From the NCBI RefSeq assembly GCF_050947875.1, contig NW_027460291.1, forward strand, positions 26,495,868 to 26,559,867: a DNA stretch of 64,000 bases, read 5' to 3'. A program made the position numbers and the translations under genes. Origin of the DNA: Dermacentor variabilis (lineage: Eukaryota > Arthropoda > Arachnida > Ixodida > Ixodidae). The notes beneath the pieces are model-generated. The model was not told where the DNA came from, ran no database searches, and saw nothing but the letters and a program-made list of their open reading frames with translations. Positions 1 to 10,330 of the stretch are shown piece after piece (within the stretch, counting starts at the first letter, position 1; every line of letters begins with the position of its first letter).

Positions 1-428
1 CATCAAATTTTTTGAGTAAGATCGAATGTTTAAAGGGAAGCTGAAGAGTCTATCGAATTCAATAAGACGCTCATATACGGATGCGGGAACCTTATAAACC
101 ATGTACGTAAAATTTGGGGTTTTTTTTTTCAATTAGGAGCGACATAATCGTCGGTTAAAATTGCGCTGTAGCTCCGCCCCCCGTCGAATGCCGCGCGCTG
201 CTGCTGACGCTGATGATGCGAGCGGAGACCGGAAACCGCGTTGTTGTGACGTAAACTCTAGTGTTTTGTTCCTTCGCAGCCTGCGCGACCGTGCCTGACC
301 GTGCTTGTTTCTGCGTGCGTGGCATCGTAATCTGCTTCGATCGACCCTGCATCCCTTTGTTGGTGCGTCTGCGTGTATGTAGAGTGGTAGTCAACGTGCG
401 CAGCATCAACTGAAGTGGTGGGCCGATC
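1..428. other. Region upstream of the THAP frame
   Basis: No coding frame is convincing here. The last ~250 bases are GC-rich and CpG-containing and run without any recognisable repeat into the THAP start codon, so a 5' UTR or promoter is possible. I see no clear TATA box. The first 130 bases are AT-rich and featureless. Confidence 0.3.
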
Positions 429-755
429 ATGGCGGCTTTCTGTGCAGCCTACGGTTGCACGAGCACCAGCGGCCGCGACGATGTTGTCTTCCATTGCTTC
501 CCACAAGACAAGAAGCTTTTAACGAAGTGGGAGTCTGCTGTGAAGCGAAACAATTTCAAGCCCTCAAGAACAACAGTGCTGTGCTCCAACCACTTCCGTG
601 ACGACGATTATCACGAGAATTTATCATTAAAACGTGCGTTGGGTTTGCCAGTCAAGTCGGCTCGTCTAAGGCATGGCGCAGTGCCGTCAGTGTTCGCGTA
701 CACAAGGAGCTCGTCACCGCTGTCAAGGCCAGCTTTCACGAAAATGAGAGAGTGA
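429..755 (+). CDS. THAP-type zinc-finger protein (single exon or first exon)
   Basis: A 108-codon frame encodes a near-complete THAP domain, a zinc-dependent DNA-binding fold of about 80-90 residues found in chromatin regulators and P-element-like transposases. The C2CH ligands are visible: Cys5 and Cys10 (C-x4-C), then Cys52 and His55 (C-x2-H). The invariant Trp is at about residue 34, and the AVPSVF box, a form of the family's AVPTIF, is at about 84-89. The initiating ATG sits in a good context (G at +4), and MAAFC is the family's usual opening. The frame ends only ~20 residues after the domain, in a low-complexity GAGAGA tract. Either this is a short THAP protein, or the real gene splices onward from near 700-740 and the listed stop lies in an intron. 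THAP domains are abundant in arthropod genomes both as host genes and as transposase remnants; no transposase catalytic domain follows within 2 kb. The domain call is firm; gene structure is not. Confidence 0.8.
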   Translation: MAAFCAAYGCTSTSGRDDVVFHCFPQDKKLLTKWESAVKRNNFKPSRTTVLCSNHFRDDDYHENLSLKRALGLPVKSARLRHGAVPSVFAYTRSSSPLSRPAFTKMRE

Positions 756-1814
756 GAGAATGAGAGAGGACTACTTGCCACTAGCAGGCTTTCTAAACGC
801 AACGCGAAAAGATCGGAGCAACGAAAACAAAGACGGCACGAGTGCGGACTGACTGATGATAACTGGTGTTGGAAGGCCTTATGAATACACGAACTCGCCC
901 AAACCTGGATTTCGATTTACTGCGAGCTCCTTCATGTTAGCACGCTGAACGGAAGGTGCATGTTTATCTCCCGCCCTTGACGCAGGTTTCGTCGCAAAGC
1001 GCCGCGAATTTTCTATTTGCACGTGTGTTGTAAAACAGCCTGCATGCAGCTACCATAACGCAGTGCAAATGTAGAGTTTGCATGTGCTGGAAAGCCGGCG
1101 CACGCCAGGACGCTACGCTCCCCCCTTCTCTCGCGCACAGCGAATAACCGACCGTCTCACGTAGCCGACGGAATTCGCCGCCTTTACGACTTCGGTTACG
1201 AGTAGTGTGCGGATGGCGCATAGATGAAGGTCACTACACGTACTGCATGAACCGGGAAGCTTTTCACGCGTTTAAACCGTCTTTGTAGATTGCCCACAGC
1301 TTTGGACAGCGCACAAATGCCGACGATCGCATCCCCGCTTACGTTCCACGAGGAGGCATGCAGGAACATAACACTACAGTTGGTTGACCGAAAACGAGCT
1401 CACTAGATCGGCGAAAGATCGGCGAAAGATCGGCGAGATCACTAGATCGCTTTGCAAAAAACATAGTCACCAAAGAGCATTTCCAACACGAAGAGATCCC
1501 AAGACTTCGCTTTCGTTCGCGTCGAAAGCACTGCTCGCACCAGCATCGTTTGCTTCTTCGAGAGGCTGGCTCTTCGCAATCGGCTCGTACATGTAGGGAG
1601 TAACGCCAAACTCCTCAGAAAAACGCAGTCTCTCTAAATTTTCGATTACCTCTTAATTTTCCATTACAGCACCAAACTACCTGGCACCGCGCTTCATGTG
1701 TAGCGGCAGTGGTCGGTCACTAGAGTTGACGTCACGAGGCGCCCGACCAATCACAGCTGAAAACGAGACGCGCGAGCTGGGCGTGTCCGCTGCTTATCAC
1801 TTTTCGTCGAAATA
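756..1814. other. Non-coding stretch with short GATC repeats and a CRE/CCAAT pair
   Basis: No supported gene. Around 1408-1438 an 11-base unit, gatcggcgaaa, occurs about three times in tandem. Near the right end, at 1727-1734, there is a perfect CRE palindrome (TGACGTCA), followed 12 bases later by a CCAAT box (1747-1751). This is a promoter-like pairing, but no adjacent gene confirms it. Confidence 0.35.
1727..1751. promoter_or_regulatory. CRE palindrome next to a CCAAT box
   Basis: TGACGTCA at 1727-1734 is a consensus CREB/ATF site, and a CCAAT motif follows at 1747-1751. Both are common in animal core promoters. It lies just outside the end of the LINE relic. Function is inference only; an 8-base palindrome can occur by chance in a window this size. 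Confidence 0.25.
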
Positions 1815-3190
1815 AAATATATTTGCGCCTTCTTTCGCTCAATTTAGATACGATATTCGAATTCGGAGGGTTGAAAACCATTATGTACATATGTTCACTC
1901 ATTTCTTCTGGAAAACCTTTCAGCTTCCCATTAAGAAAATCAAACGCCTTTGTGAAGTCTACAAAAACACTCAAGACTACTTCTTTCTTTTTCAAAGCAG
2001 TTTAAAATAAATTCTTTCTGCTCCAGTAAAGCCTGTTCCATCGACCTGTGTTTACGGAAGCGAAATTGTGACCGGGAAAATATACTGTATTTATCGCAGG
2101 AATTCATTTTGGCGTAAATTACCTTTTGCAGCCCTTTAGAGAAAATCGGGGGTATGGACACGGGTCTGTAATTTCCAATGCCATTCTTTTCGTGTCTTTA
2201 TAGAGCACTGTCACCCTAGCAACCTGCAATCGCTTTGGAAACACTCCCTGTAAAAAAAAAACACACACACACACTAAATATGTGCGTTAGGCACGGTGAA
2301 ATTAGTTTAATTACATGTTTGACAGGTGCAACTTTTTTACCGTATACGTCGCTGCTTTTACTGTTATTTAGTACTCGGAACGCCGAAATAACATCAGGCT
2401 CTATTAAAGGATTAAAAAAAAGGGATTCCTGGTTTTTAGTTCTGAAGTAACAGAGTGCCCCTTCAGCGGGACGTTCTACGTTAAGTTCAACAAAGTATTT
2501 GTTCAACTCATCCGCTAAACGAGAGCCTGTGATGCCTTCATTGTTACGCTCAATCTTTGTAACAAAGCTAAAGTGTTGGTGGCGATTTAGAACTGCATTT
2601 AGTTTTTCCCATATTTCGTTTGTTTTTCCTGCAGTACTCTGAAAAAAAATGCAAATTTAATCATGTGTTGTAGCTCTAATCTCCTTCGCTAATTTATTGC
2701 GGAACACTTTAAATATTTTTAATATACCTGGGTCACGTGTGGCCATGAATTTTGCAGACAGTTTGTCTGTAATGTCAATCTGTCTGAAGTTTTCCTTGTA
2801 ATCCATGCCTTACGTAACTTCTTTGGCTTCGAAAATACTTTTTGGGAAAAACATTTATTCTATATATCGAGAAACAGACTAAAAATATAATAAATGTACT
2901 TTCTTTCAGCATCTGTGTCGTTCAGCACAATTTGCCAGTCTACACAAGAAATTCGTAATTTGAAAATGTCCATATTCGCTAATGAAAATTCTTGAAAGTA
3001 TTGCTGTGCGGGTGTCGCTTTATGCATATGTATATCTAATCACATATATATACCGAAGTTATCACTTATATGTGTGTGCATTATTGCAGCCTCCATATTA
3101 GACGCATGCAAGTTGGTTAAAACATTAAGCAGCGAAGATGTGGGAGTAATTATAGTAGGCTTATTAATGACATTCATACATCCATAGATA
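1815..3190 (-). pseudogene. Decayed non-LTR retrotransposon (CR1/Jockey-like): endonuclease end plus reverse transcriptase
   Basis: Read on the minus strand, 3185-3040 encodes the C-terminal end of an APE-type endonuclease (an NVINKPT motif, then LLNVLTN and HTHISDNFGI, corresponding to the usual SDH region). After a ~500-base linker, 2506-2216 matches the early RT domain (SSDVYG, then IKLISPCLTHIF). Next, 2161-1815 carries a degraded RT block with FSRSQFRFRKHRS (usually QFGFRK) and FVDFTKAFD, the palm motif A around the first catalytic Asp. Frameshifts separate the blocks, and a GTGTGT-like tract interrupts 2255-2275. The YADD block is missing, so the copy is both 3'-truncated and dead. No RNase H domain is seen, which fits a CR1/Jockey-type rather than an I-type element. 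The left boundary near 1815 is approximate. The right boundary is the deletion junction with the gypsy element. Confidence 0.75.
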
Positions 3191-4075
3191 TTTCGTCGAG
3201 TTGTTGTCTTATAGCGGTCTCGCGTCCAAACTCGGTAAGGGCTCTGGCAAAGTGGTCGAGCGCACTCTTCGGTTATTGTGCGATGCTTTACGACCGATGT
3301 TTGTCGAATCCTCGATGACGTCGAAAAGTAGTCTTTGTATCGTCGAAGCAGACTTCTGAGCTGTTGCTGCTTAATCACGGGGAGACTTGGATTTATGTCG
3401 AAGTCTGGCTCGGGAACTATGGTCGTCGGGGTAGATGCGACAGATTCAGAGAGGACAAACGCATTGCTGGTTTTCAGAATTTCCTCGCTGTATGCGATCG
3501 TCGTGCCCTTGTTGATGTGCTTGAATTCCTGGCTGAAGTTTGTCAGCAATACTTTCGTGTTTCCTCCGTGCAGTCGAATGACTCCTCTTGCGAAGCAAAT
3601 TTCGTGATCGAGCAGTAGACGTTGGTCGCCTTCGATGACGCCTTCGTAGACAGCAGGTGTTTTGGTGCCGACCGAAATAACAATGCTGGAGTGAGGCGGG
3701 ATGCTCACTTGATCTTCGAGCACACTCGAGGCGTGGTGACTAGGAAGCCTCTTCGGCGGTATCGCTTGATCTTCCGACAGCGTTATTGACTTCGACTTCA
3801 GGTCGATGATTGCGCCGTGCTGGTTCAGGAAGTCCATGCCGAGAATGACGTCTCGTGAACATTGTTGGAGGATAACAAAAGTGGCAGGGTAAGTCCGGTC
3901 GTGAATGGTAATTCTTGCCGTGCACATTCCAGTCGGCGTTATGAGGTGTCCTCCAGTGGTCCCAATTTGAGGGCTTTCCCATGTAGTCTTAACTTTATTC
4001 AACTGGGCGGCGATGTGTCAACTCATGACGGAGTAATCAGCCCCTGCGTCCACTAAGGCGCTAACTGCGTGGCCG
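3191..4075 (-). pseudogene. Ty3/gypsy pol fragment: protease and start of reverse transcriptase
   Basis: On the minus strand, 4075 to about 3191 encodes a retropepsin region followed by the spacer and first residues of the gypsy RT. Visible blocks are CTARITIHDRTYPATFVIL and DVILGMDFLNQHGAIIDL, the C-terminal retropepsin signature with the ILG motif. An RT approach segment (ARPLCQSPYRVWTRDR) follows. The expected active-site triplet at the protease start lies near the frame break around 4010-4070 and cannot be read cleanly. The RT is cut off before motif A, so no catalytic residue of RT, RNase H or integrase remains. The frame then runs by chance into LINE sequence. It is the downstream part of the gag-LTR unit at 4076-6138. 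Confidence 0.85.
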
Positions 4076-5717
4076 TCGAGAAGCACGTCGAGGTCGGTGA
4101 TTGTCTGGCGTTGCAGTTAGGTCTTGGCGTCGGTTCACGGCTGCGTCGTGTTGAACTGAAGCTGGGACGTCGCGTAGTCAAGTCGTCTTTCGTCGGTGTA
4201 GTCTTGGCTTCCTGACTTCGTCTGGACGGCGGCGTGTAGTTATGTCGTCGAAATGGTCTCTCCGTCGTCTTCGTCGGCGGGGGAGGATCTTCGTCAGTTC
4301 GACGAACAGCAACCGCACCTCCATTGGTTGCTGCTTTTAGTTTTCCGGATATGGGTTCGCAGACCGGCCCCGGGCTGGGCCGGTGTATGGTCGGCGCTGC
4401 GGCGACAGGTAGCGGCCTGGTGACGGCGAACGGGAGGGTCGTCGAGGGCTCCACTGAGTGGCGGCGAGGTAGTCAGGGATATCGCGAGGTCGTTCTCCAA
4501 TCTGTGGTCGCGGCGCGTTAACGGTGAACCCTCGGAGTCCCATCTCCCGGTATGGGCATCGGCAGTAGATGTACCCGGCATCTTCGGGCACATGACGCGC
4601 CCCCGACCACCTCCAAGCGGACGGTGGTCGGGGCGCGCCAAACGTCAGTCTTCCTTGGAACGCCGCGTGAGGTGACGGCTTGACGTGCTGGCGACGGTGA
4701 TGGTGGTGGACGACGTAACTATGTCGTCACTGGGCCCTGCCGTGGGCGCGGATGGGAAACGTGAGGGCGGGCTACAGCAGCGTATGTCATTGATTGCGGC
4801 TGAGCCTGCGGCGATTGAGGGCCTACTCCGAGTTGTCGGAGCTCCTCACGTACGGCGTCGGGAATCGAAGACACTTGAGACTGTGATGAAGGCAGCAGCT
4901 TCTGTAGTTCCTCCCGCGCGACCGCTCGGATAGTCTCGCGCAGGTCGTCGGTGGCCAATGACGCCACTCCGGCGTAGTTTGTCGAGTTCATGCGGCGGTT
5001 TAATTGCTGGGTCCGCATTTCCAGTGTCTTCTCGATGCTGGTGGCCTCGCGAAGAAACTCGTCGACGGTGTTCGGGTGGGCTCCGTATCATTCCGGCGAA
5101 AAGTTCCCGCTTTACACCACGCATCAGTACGGGGACTTTCTTTTCCTCGGACATTTCCGGGTCGGCGTGGCGGAATAGGCGGCTCATTTCTTCTGTGAAG
5201 ATCACAGTGGTTTCATTAGGCAGCTGCACTCTGGTTTCTAGTAGTGCTTGGGCTCGTTCTCGGCGTACGAGGCTTGTCAAGGTCTGCAGGAAGCCGCTTC
5301 GGGAACATGTCCCACTTCGTTAAGGTGGCTTCTCGGTTCTCGAACCACGTCCTGGCAGCGTCTTCCAATGCGAACAAGACATGTCACAGTTTGTCGTCGC
5401 TGTTCCAGCTGTTAGAAGCAGCGACCCTCTCATAAGTCTCAAGCCAGGTTTCCGGGTCTTCGAATGTTGAACCACGGAACGTCCGAGGCTCTCTGGGCTG
5501 CTGCAGCACGACGGGGGACGCTGGGGCTGTCATTGGGGTCGCCTTGGCCACAATCTTCTTGATATTCTCAGGTAGAAGTCCGTGCTCCGGGAGCAGCTGT
5601 TGAAGACGGCGGCTTGCTCGATGGTCCGGGACTACATTGGTGTTCTCTTTGCGGTCCGGGTTTGTATCACGACTTATGGGGGCGTCCGGTACGTGAACGA
5701 AAAGTACCTCCACCAGA
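4076..5717 (-). pseudogene. Ty3/gypsy gag, frameshifted
   Basis: This is the capsid-nucleocapsid region of the same minus-strand gypsy element. The N-terminal frame (5713-5384) contains EPRTFRGSTFEDPETWLETYERV, the capsid start. A frameshift leads to 5280-4846, with MSRLFRHADPEMSEEKKV and LMRGVKRELFAGMIR, the C-terminal capsid (zf-gag-proximal) region. A further shift leads to an Arg/Pro/Ser-rich tail. Around 4650-4530 a CCHC zinc knuckle is split across frames: its last part reads YIYCRCPYREMGLRGF, the usual GHVYRxCPYRxMG context. At least three frameshifts make it a pseudogene. It begins directly next to the LTR end, where a primer-binding site would lie (minus strand 5717-5700, TCTGGTGGAGG...). 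Confidence 0.8.
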
Positions 5718-6138
5718 TGTCACGTGGTGGTGACTTTGAAGAACACAGTAGCAATACTGTGAAAGACAAAACTAACTTTTATTGGGCGAACCTGTGCCCA
5801 CAAAAACAGGCTACACTTATAGCACAACGATAGCGGCGAACACGGTCGGCGATCGTCGAAAATCTGATCGACGGGTCAAGCGCGTCGGCTGTTATACATC
5901 AATTTTCGAACGTTCCAGACTAATCGTTGGGACCCGCGTGCCTTCCACAAAATTCTAGACCATTCGCGTCACGCGATGATATTAGATAACACAAGGTTCG
6001 GCGACAACAGACAGCGGATAGAAGCATCGATAACTGTCCAGTAACTTCGGATACATGCAGGCGCGTCCTGCGCTGTACGATAACATGTGTTAGGTGGTGA
6101 AACGTCTCGCCGGAAAAGACAAACAAGTACGCGTGTCA
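5718..6138 (-). repeat. 5' LTR of the minus-strand gypsy element (421 bp)
   Basis: Reading the minus strand, the repeat starts TGACACG and ends CACGTGACA, so it has TG...CA termini. It contains a TATA-like TGTATAACAGC stretch, a GACGATC...TTCGCCGCTATC segment and an AATAAAA signal close to the 3' end. Each of these is matched in the plus-strand copy at 6710-7129. The copy directly abuts gag on its 3' side, as a 5' LTR should. Confidence 0.85.
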
Positions 6139-6709
6139 ATATGAAAGCATATGCTCGGCGGTGCTCGGTCAGTTAACGCCATGGGGCGGCCTTGGAATGT
6201 TTGTACTGCCGAACTGTGCGCATCGCGAAGCTAGAGTTCTTGCGATAAGGGAGAAACAACGGCAACGACGAGCCGATCCGAGCAACTTGGCCAGACAGGC
6301 TATAAGCCAACTGGTTGCGACTACGCGAAGACCCAGAATACTGCAGTCCAGAGATAGCCAGGATTGCTGCGAAACATCGAGGATTACGCCAAGACTCTCG
6401 CATGAATGCCAAATCTCGCTGCAAATCTGCCAGAAATATGGGAAAACCACTTGAAGCCAAGTTTCAATCTGGCAGCTGCCAAGTTACAACCTACCAGTAG
6501 CCGGAATAGCCCCCAATCGACCAGATTCGCTGTTTCAAACCTCGCGCGACCGAGTACGAGCTTGCCTGTTTTTTTTTTCTTTTTACTCTATTACTTTGGA
6601 CTTTGCTTCTTTGTGGTTTTGTCACGTTTGTTTAATAAATGTCCTGCTAATTTTTGGTTCTCCTGTCATGTTTGCAGCATCGCGACGATCGTTTATAAGA
6701 GGAGGGCAT
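6139..6709. other. Spacer between two inverted LTRs
   Basis: 571 bases separate the head-to-head LTRs. The plus strand holds decayed, basic coding-like sequence in shifting frames (REKQRQRRADP, then LREDPEYCS), reminiscent of the Arg/Ala/Asp-Pro repeats often seen in tick genes and repeats. A pyrimidine-rich tract and an AATAAA at about 6635 follow. It could be the 3' end of a former gene; no intact frame exists. Confidence 0.35.
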
Positions 6710-7129
6710 TGACACGTGTACTTTATCTTTTTCGGGTGACCGCTTATAACGGCCTGACAAATGTTATCGCACAGCGCAGGATGCACCTCCATGTACCGGG
6801 AGTTTCTCGAATGTTATCAATGGTTCTATCCACTGTCTGTTGCCACCGAACTTTGTGTAATCTGATTTCAGGTATGCGTAAAGGAAATGGTGTAGAACTT
6901 TCTGGAAGATCCAAGGCACCACCGAATACTCTGGAACATTCGATGACTGATGTATAAAAGCCGATGCGCTTGACCCCCTGATCAGATTTTCGACGATCAC
7001 CGCCCGTGTTCGCCGCTATCATTGTTCTTTGAGTGTAACTTGCTGTTGAGGGCAAAGGTTCGCCCAATAAAACGCTACTTTCGTCATTCACAGTTTTGCT
7101 GCCTTCTTCACCATCACTGCCACGTGACA
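6710..7129 (+). repeat. Gypsy LTR in opposite orientation (420 bp), solo or rearranged
   Basis: The repeat starts TGACACG and ends CACGTGACA, and aligns along its whole length with the reverse complement of 5718-6138. Shared landmarks are GTTATCGCACAGCGCAGGA, GATGTATAAAAGCCGA (TATA box), TTTTCGACGATC and TTCGCCCAATAAAA (polyadenylation signal). Substitutions and small indels are scattered throughout. No gag or pol lies on its 3' side, and the flanking bases are not an obvious target-site duplication. Confidence 0.85.
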
Positions 7130-9059
7130 GCAGTGTCTATCATATACGCATATTACGTTTTGGTATGTACCCTAGCTGTCTTTACTGTGCGCCCCCCTTA
7201 CACAATGCCTCATTCGAGGACTGTAAGGAAATTTTTAATCAATAAACAAATAAAACTAAACTAAATCGCCAGAACTCATCTCACGATGACTTTCGACGGT
7301 GATGCGTTTAGCGCTGAATCAACACAGCGGCACAGCATTGCGGCCATCGATAAGGGTTATGTATTACGCGTGTGCTGCAACAGGACTCCTCTTTCGCACT
7401 TCCTTAAGAACACGGCGCCATCTAACCGGGATGCCGCTAAGACTGCGCATGGCCTCCAAAATAGATGGAGCGCCGTTACATGAACTACATAATGCGGCAG
7501 CAGGCCACCTCTTTCGCGCTTCTCTCGCATCTTCTGGCGAGGCCCAAAAGACCGCGCGTGGCCTCCAAGACGAGAAGCGTGAACTGCCGGTGCCTGCGAG
7601 CTAAGAGAATTGTTCCATCGCTTGCTGCACTCCTTGTTGCACGTGCTGTGTGATCAAAGTTCGCGAGACGTTCATTGAAGAGCGGCTCATACCAAGTGCA
7701 TTCCTTGATAAGCGGCGCGTACGAAGTGCATTTGAGGCGAATCCTGCTAAAGCATCGGGTTGCTATCTTCGAGAAACCCTAATGACGTGGCGCAATTCCC
7801 CCCTGCATCGGATAAACTTAAACATCTTTTAACATATTAGAATTCTTAGGTTACGCCACGTACATTTTGGTGTTGGGCATGTATCTATGTTTGTATCGAA
7901 TCGTTCTCCCGCCTACTTGGGTAACTAGGTGGTCCATGTCTAATGGGTAGCGCATCTAGCTGCTGTGCTGAGGAAACAGGGTTTGAAACCAACCATCGGA
8001 ACAACTTTGGTCACTCGGTATGTGACAATGTGTGCATATGTACGACTCTTGAAGAACCACCTTCACGCCGACATGCTTCATTGCAGGTGCGCGACTGGGT
8101 ACAGGTGTTCAGTTAAACCCTTTGACGCCGACTTGGTGCACTAAGTTTGTGCACTTCGGTTAGTGGTAGTCTTCTATGAACCTCTTTGATGCTAACTTAG
8201 GTAAGTGGATATACACCAGCAGGTGTGTGCCGCTCTTCAGTGAACGTCTTTGACGCCAATTTGGGTAACTAGGTATGGGCGACTGGGCGGGGCTGTATGA
8301 GTGGATGAACCCTGCTAGTCACTAGGACCTGACTCATAATTGTCAGCGTAATCTTCACTCTTAGCGGAAAAGCCTACGTGAAGTTTTAAAGTCATAAGGA
8401 TATTGGCAACATGTAAACAGAAGTTCCGTGACGTGTTCAATACCGGAAAAATCCTTCACTGTTTGTCGCACACAAACTACTCACCTTCGTCGGTTTCTGG
8501 ACTTCTGTCACACCTTTACTTCAGTGATTGTTCAATAGGTCAACTATCTCTTTGACAACATTGGATGGCCTCAGGTTACGTGAACCATTTCAAGCACTGT
8601 TCCAGCGGCATCGCCTTCGCTGAGGATCGCGACCACGTCACTTCATTTCTTCAGGCCTCTTAGGGGTATTACAGAAGAGAGTAGAATCAACACATATACA
8701 ATAAATGTTGCCACAGGTTCCAGTTTGACGACGAGCGCCTTTTTTCTTTTACCAATTACGGTAAGCAAGTAGACGCAGCTCCCTGATGACGAAAGACATT
8801 GCTGTTTTTGGATGCTCGGTAGGAACACAATACTGAAAATATTTTTCTGCGAGCATAAATGCGCTACCTGAAGGAGATCAACATTGCGGTGAGATCGACG
8901 TGATAAAGGGACAATGTACGGAGTGCGATTATGCGATTGATAGAAAAAAGTGTGGAAACAAAAATCAGAGCGATTCTAAAAGGTCATCATAGAAGTTGTG
9001 TACAGATGCTTGTTCATGTATGATAAGGACATGTCGCCTGAACATGAAAATTTATTGTT
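7130..9059. other. Intergenic stretch without supported genes
   Basis: Open frames at 7286-7832 are short, overlap each other and show no recognisable domain. A CTTTCGCGCTTC/GCGCATGGCCTCCAA motif recurs at about 7390-7460 and 7505-7565, a short imperfect duplication. The degenerate minisatellite at 8041-8290 has a possible outlying unit at 7910-7935. Confidence 0.3.
8041..8290. repeat. Degenerate minisatellite, period about 60-65 bp
   Basis: Four diverged units are anchored on cttcacgccgac (~8061), tttgacgccgacttgg (8121), tttgatgctaacttagg (8184) and tttgacgccaatttggg (8249). Each is preceded by a ttcagtgaacc-like segment and followed by a gtaactaggtat-like one. Spacing is 60, 63 and 65 bases. 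A related motif (acttgggtaactaggt) occurs near 7915. Confidence 0.6.
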
Positions 9060-9185
9060 CTCAGCGGCGCCATCTTCATTTGCCAAAAAGGCATTTCCGA
9101 GCAAAGCTTGATTCCGGTCCCAGATGGAGCATCCATATTCGAGTTTAAGGGTTACTAGTGATTTACAGGCTGTCGCTTTTCAATC
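9060..9185 (-). pseudogene. Possible LINE reverse-transcriptase thumb remnant
   Basis: One minus-strand frame reads ACKSLVTLKLEYGCSIWD, close to the conserved post-palm motif of CR1/Jockey-type RTs (SLVRPxLEYxxxIWDP). The match is short, no other RT block lies nearby, and the surrounding frame is broken. A chance match is possible. Confidence 0.35.
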
Positions 9186-10160
9186 TATGGAGAGAAGCCA
9201 AGGTGACGTTTCAAAAACCAATGTTTATTTAGCGAATGAGATGACAGCAGTAGCGTTATCAAAACAGAAGTCGACCAAACGAGTTAACCAAACTTATTCA
9301 AGGTCGTTGGCGTCTCTTATAGCACCATTAATCACTTTTTTTGCGGAGTACCAGCACTTAAACAGCCACACGCGCAAGCACGTATGCTGTTTGTCCTGCA
9401 TCAATGACGGTTTCGGCTGCTTCCTTGGAGGCACGTGTTTTCCTTCCATCGTCCTAAAATCATCCTGTAAATCTTCAAATACCCATCGACGGGCTATTGG
9501 AAGATTTGAATCAATGTCATTCAGTGCGAAAGTTTTGCATTCGTCATACAGACAGCCTCTAGTTAATGAACGTTATGCCTTCTTAATTGCATCACGGCCA
9601 CGTGACCTTCGAGCGCGTGATGGATTGTCTCCATAGGGACATAGTATGCTTGTCATTGCTGCGCAAACGACCAAATTGCCCTTACACCTACTTTTGAGAG
9701 ACAGATATGTTAACAGAAACACTTGCGTCACTTGTAGTACCGAACCAACTTGACTGATTGAATTATTGTTTAAGTTTGGGGCTATAATGCGGCAATATGG
9801 ACTAATAGACACTTCGCAGTAGAAGCTTGTAAATTATTTTTGGCTGCCTGCGATTTTTTAACATGCGTTCAATGCCCAGCACAGTACTATTTTTACTTTA
9901 CACCACCATAAGACTTTTCCACTGCGACCACGAGTCAAACATCTGTACTCGGGCACAGGAGGGCAACGTCCCAGCTGTCAAGCCAGTTCTATGGTGTTTC
10001 AGCAGATCTAGGCTCAACTAACACGTATACTTCAACCAGCGAGCTTAGTGCGACCTAGCTCGTTTAAAAGGGTAAAGAGTGCGCTAGAAGCACTCAATGA
10101 AACACCACCATTGGCACATATGCGCATCTAAACTGCCCTACTTTTGCTCCATCACTGCAG
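9186..10160. other. Intergenic stretch; one unrecognised 170-codon open frame
   Basis: A plus-strand frame at 9124-9636 (170 codons) is the longest here. It has no recognisable domain and starts across the possible LINE remnant, so it is probably fortuitous. Nothing else is supported. Confidence 0.3.
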
Positions 10161-10330
10161 GTGGTCTTCATGGAACAATCGCTCTACCACTACGGCATTA
10201 GGCGTCACTACTCCCACGAGCCTCCAAGGGGCCAGTTCTATTTCGGAAAGGTCAATGTACTAACAGTTCCATGTGCGATATTCGTGAGCTACAACGCCAG
10301 CAGCGTTCTCAAGAAAAGTCTGCACCAAAC
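10161..10330 (+). CDS. Unidentified internal coding exon bounded by consensus splice sites
   Basis: A pyrimidine-rich tract ends in CACTGCAG at 10160. It is followed by 170 bases with no stop in one frame, then GTGAGT at 10331-10336, a consensus donor. The 56-codon product starts VVFMEQSLYHYGIRRHYSHE and continues through QFYFGKVNVLTVPCAIFV. It has a protein-like composition rich in aromatic residues. I do not recognise the family. 170 bases is a normal internal exon length, and the exon would change phase by two. No partner exon could be found in the window, which is compatible with the long introns of ticks. It may also be an exon of a dead duplicate. Confidence 0.4.

Noticed and set aside
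9124..9636. 170-codon plus-strand frame as a host gene
   Set aside because: No recognisable domain or splice or promoter support, and its start overlaps a possible antisense LINE remnant.
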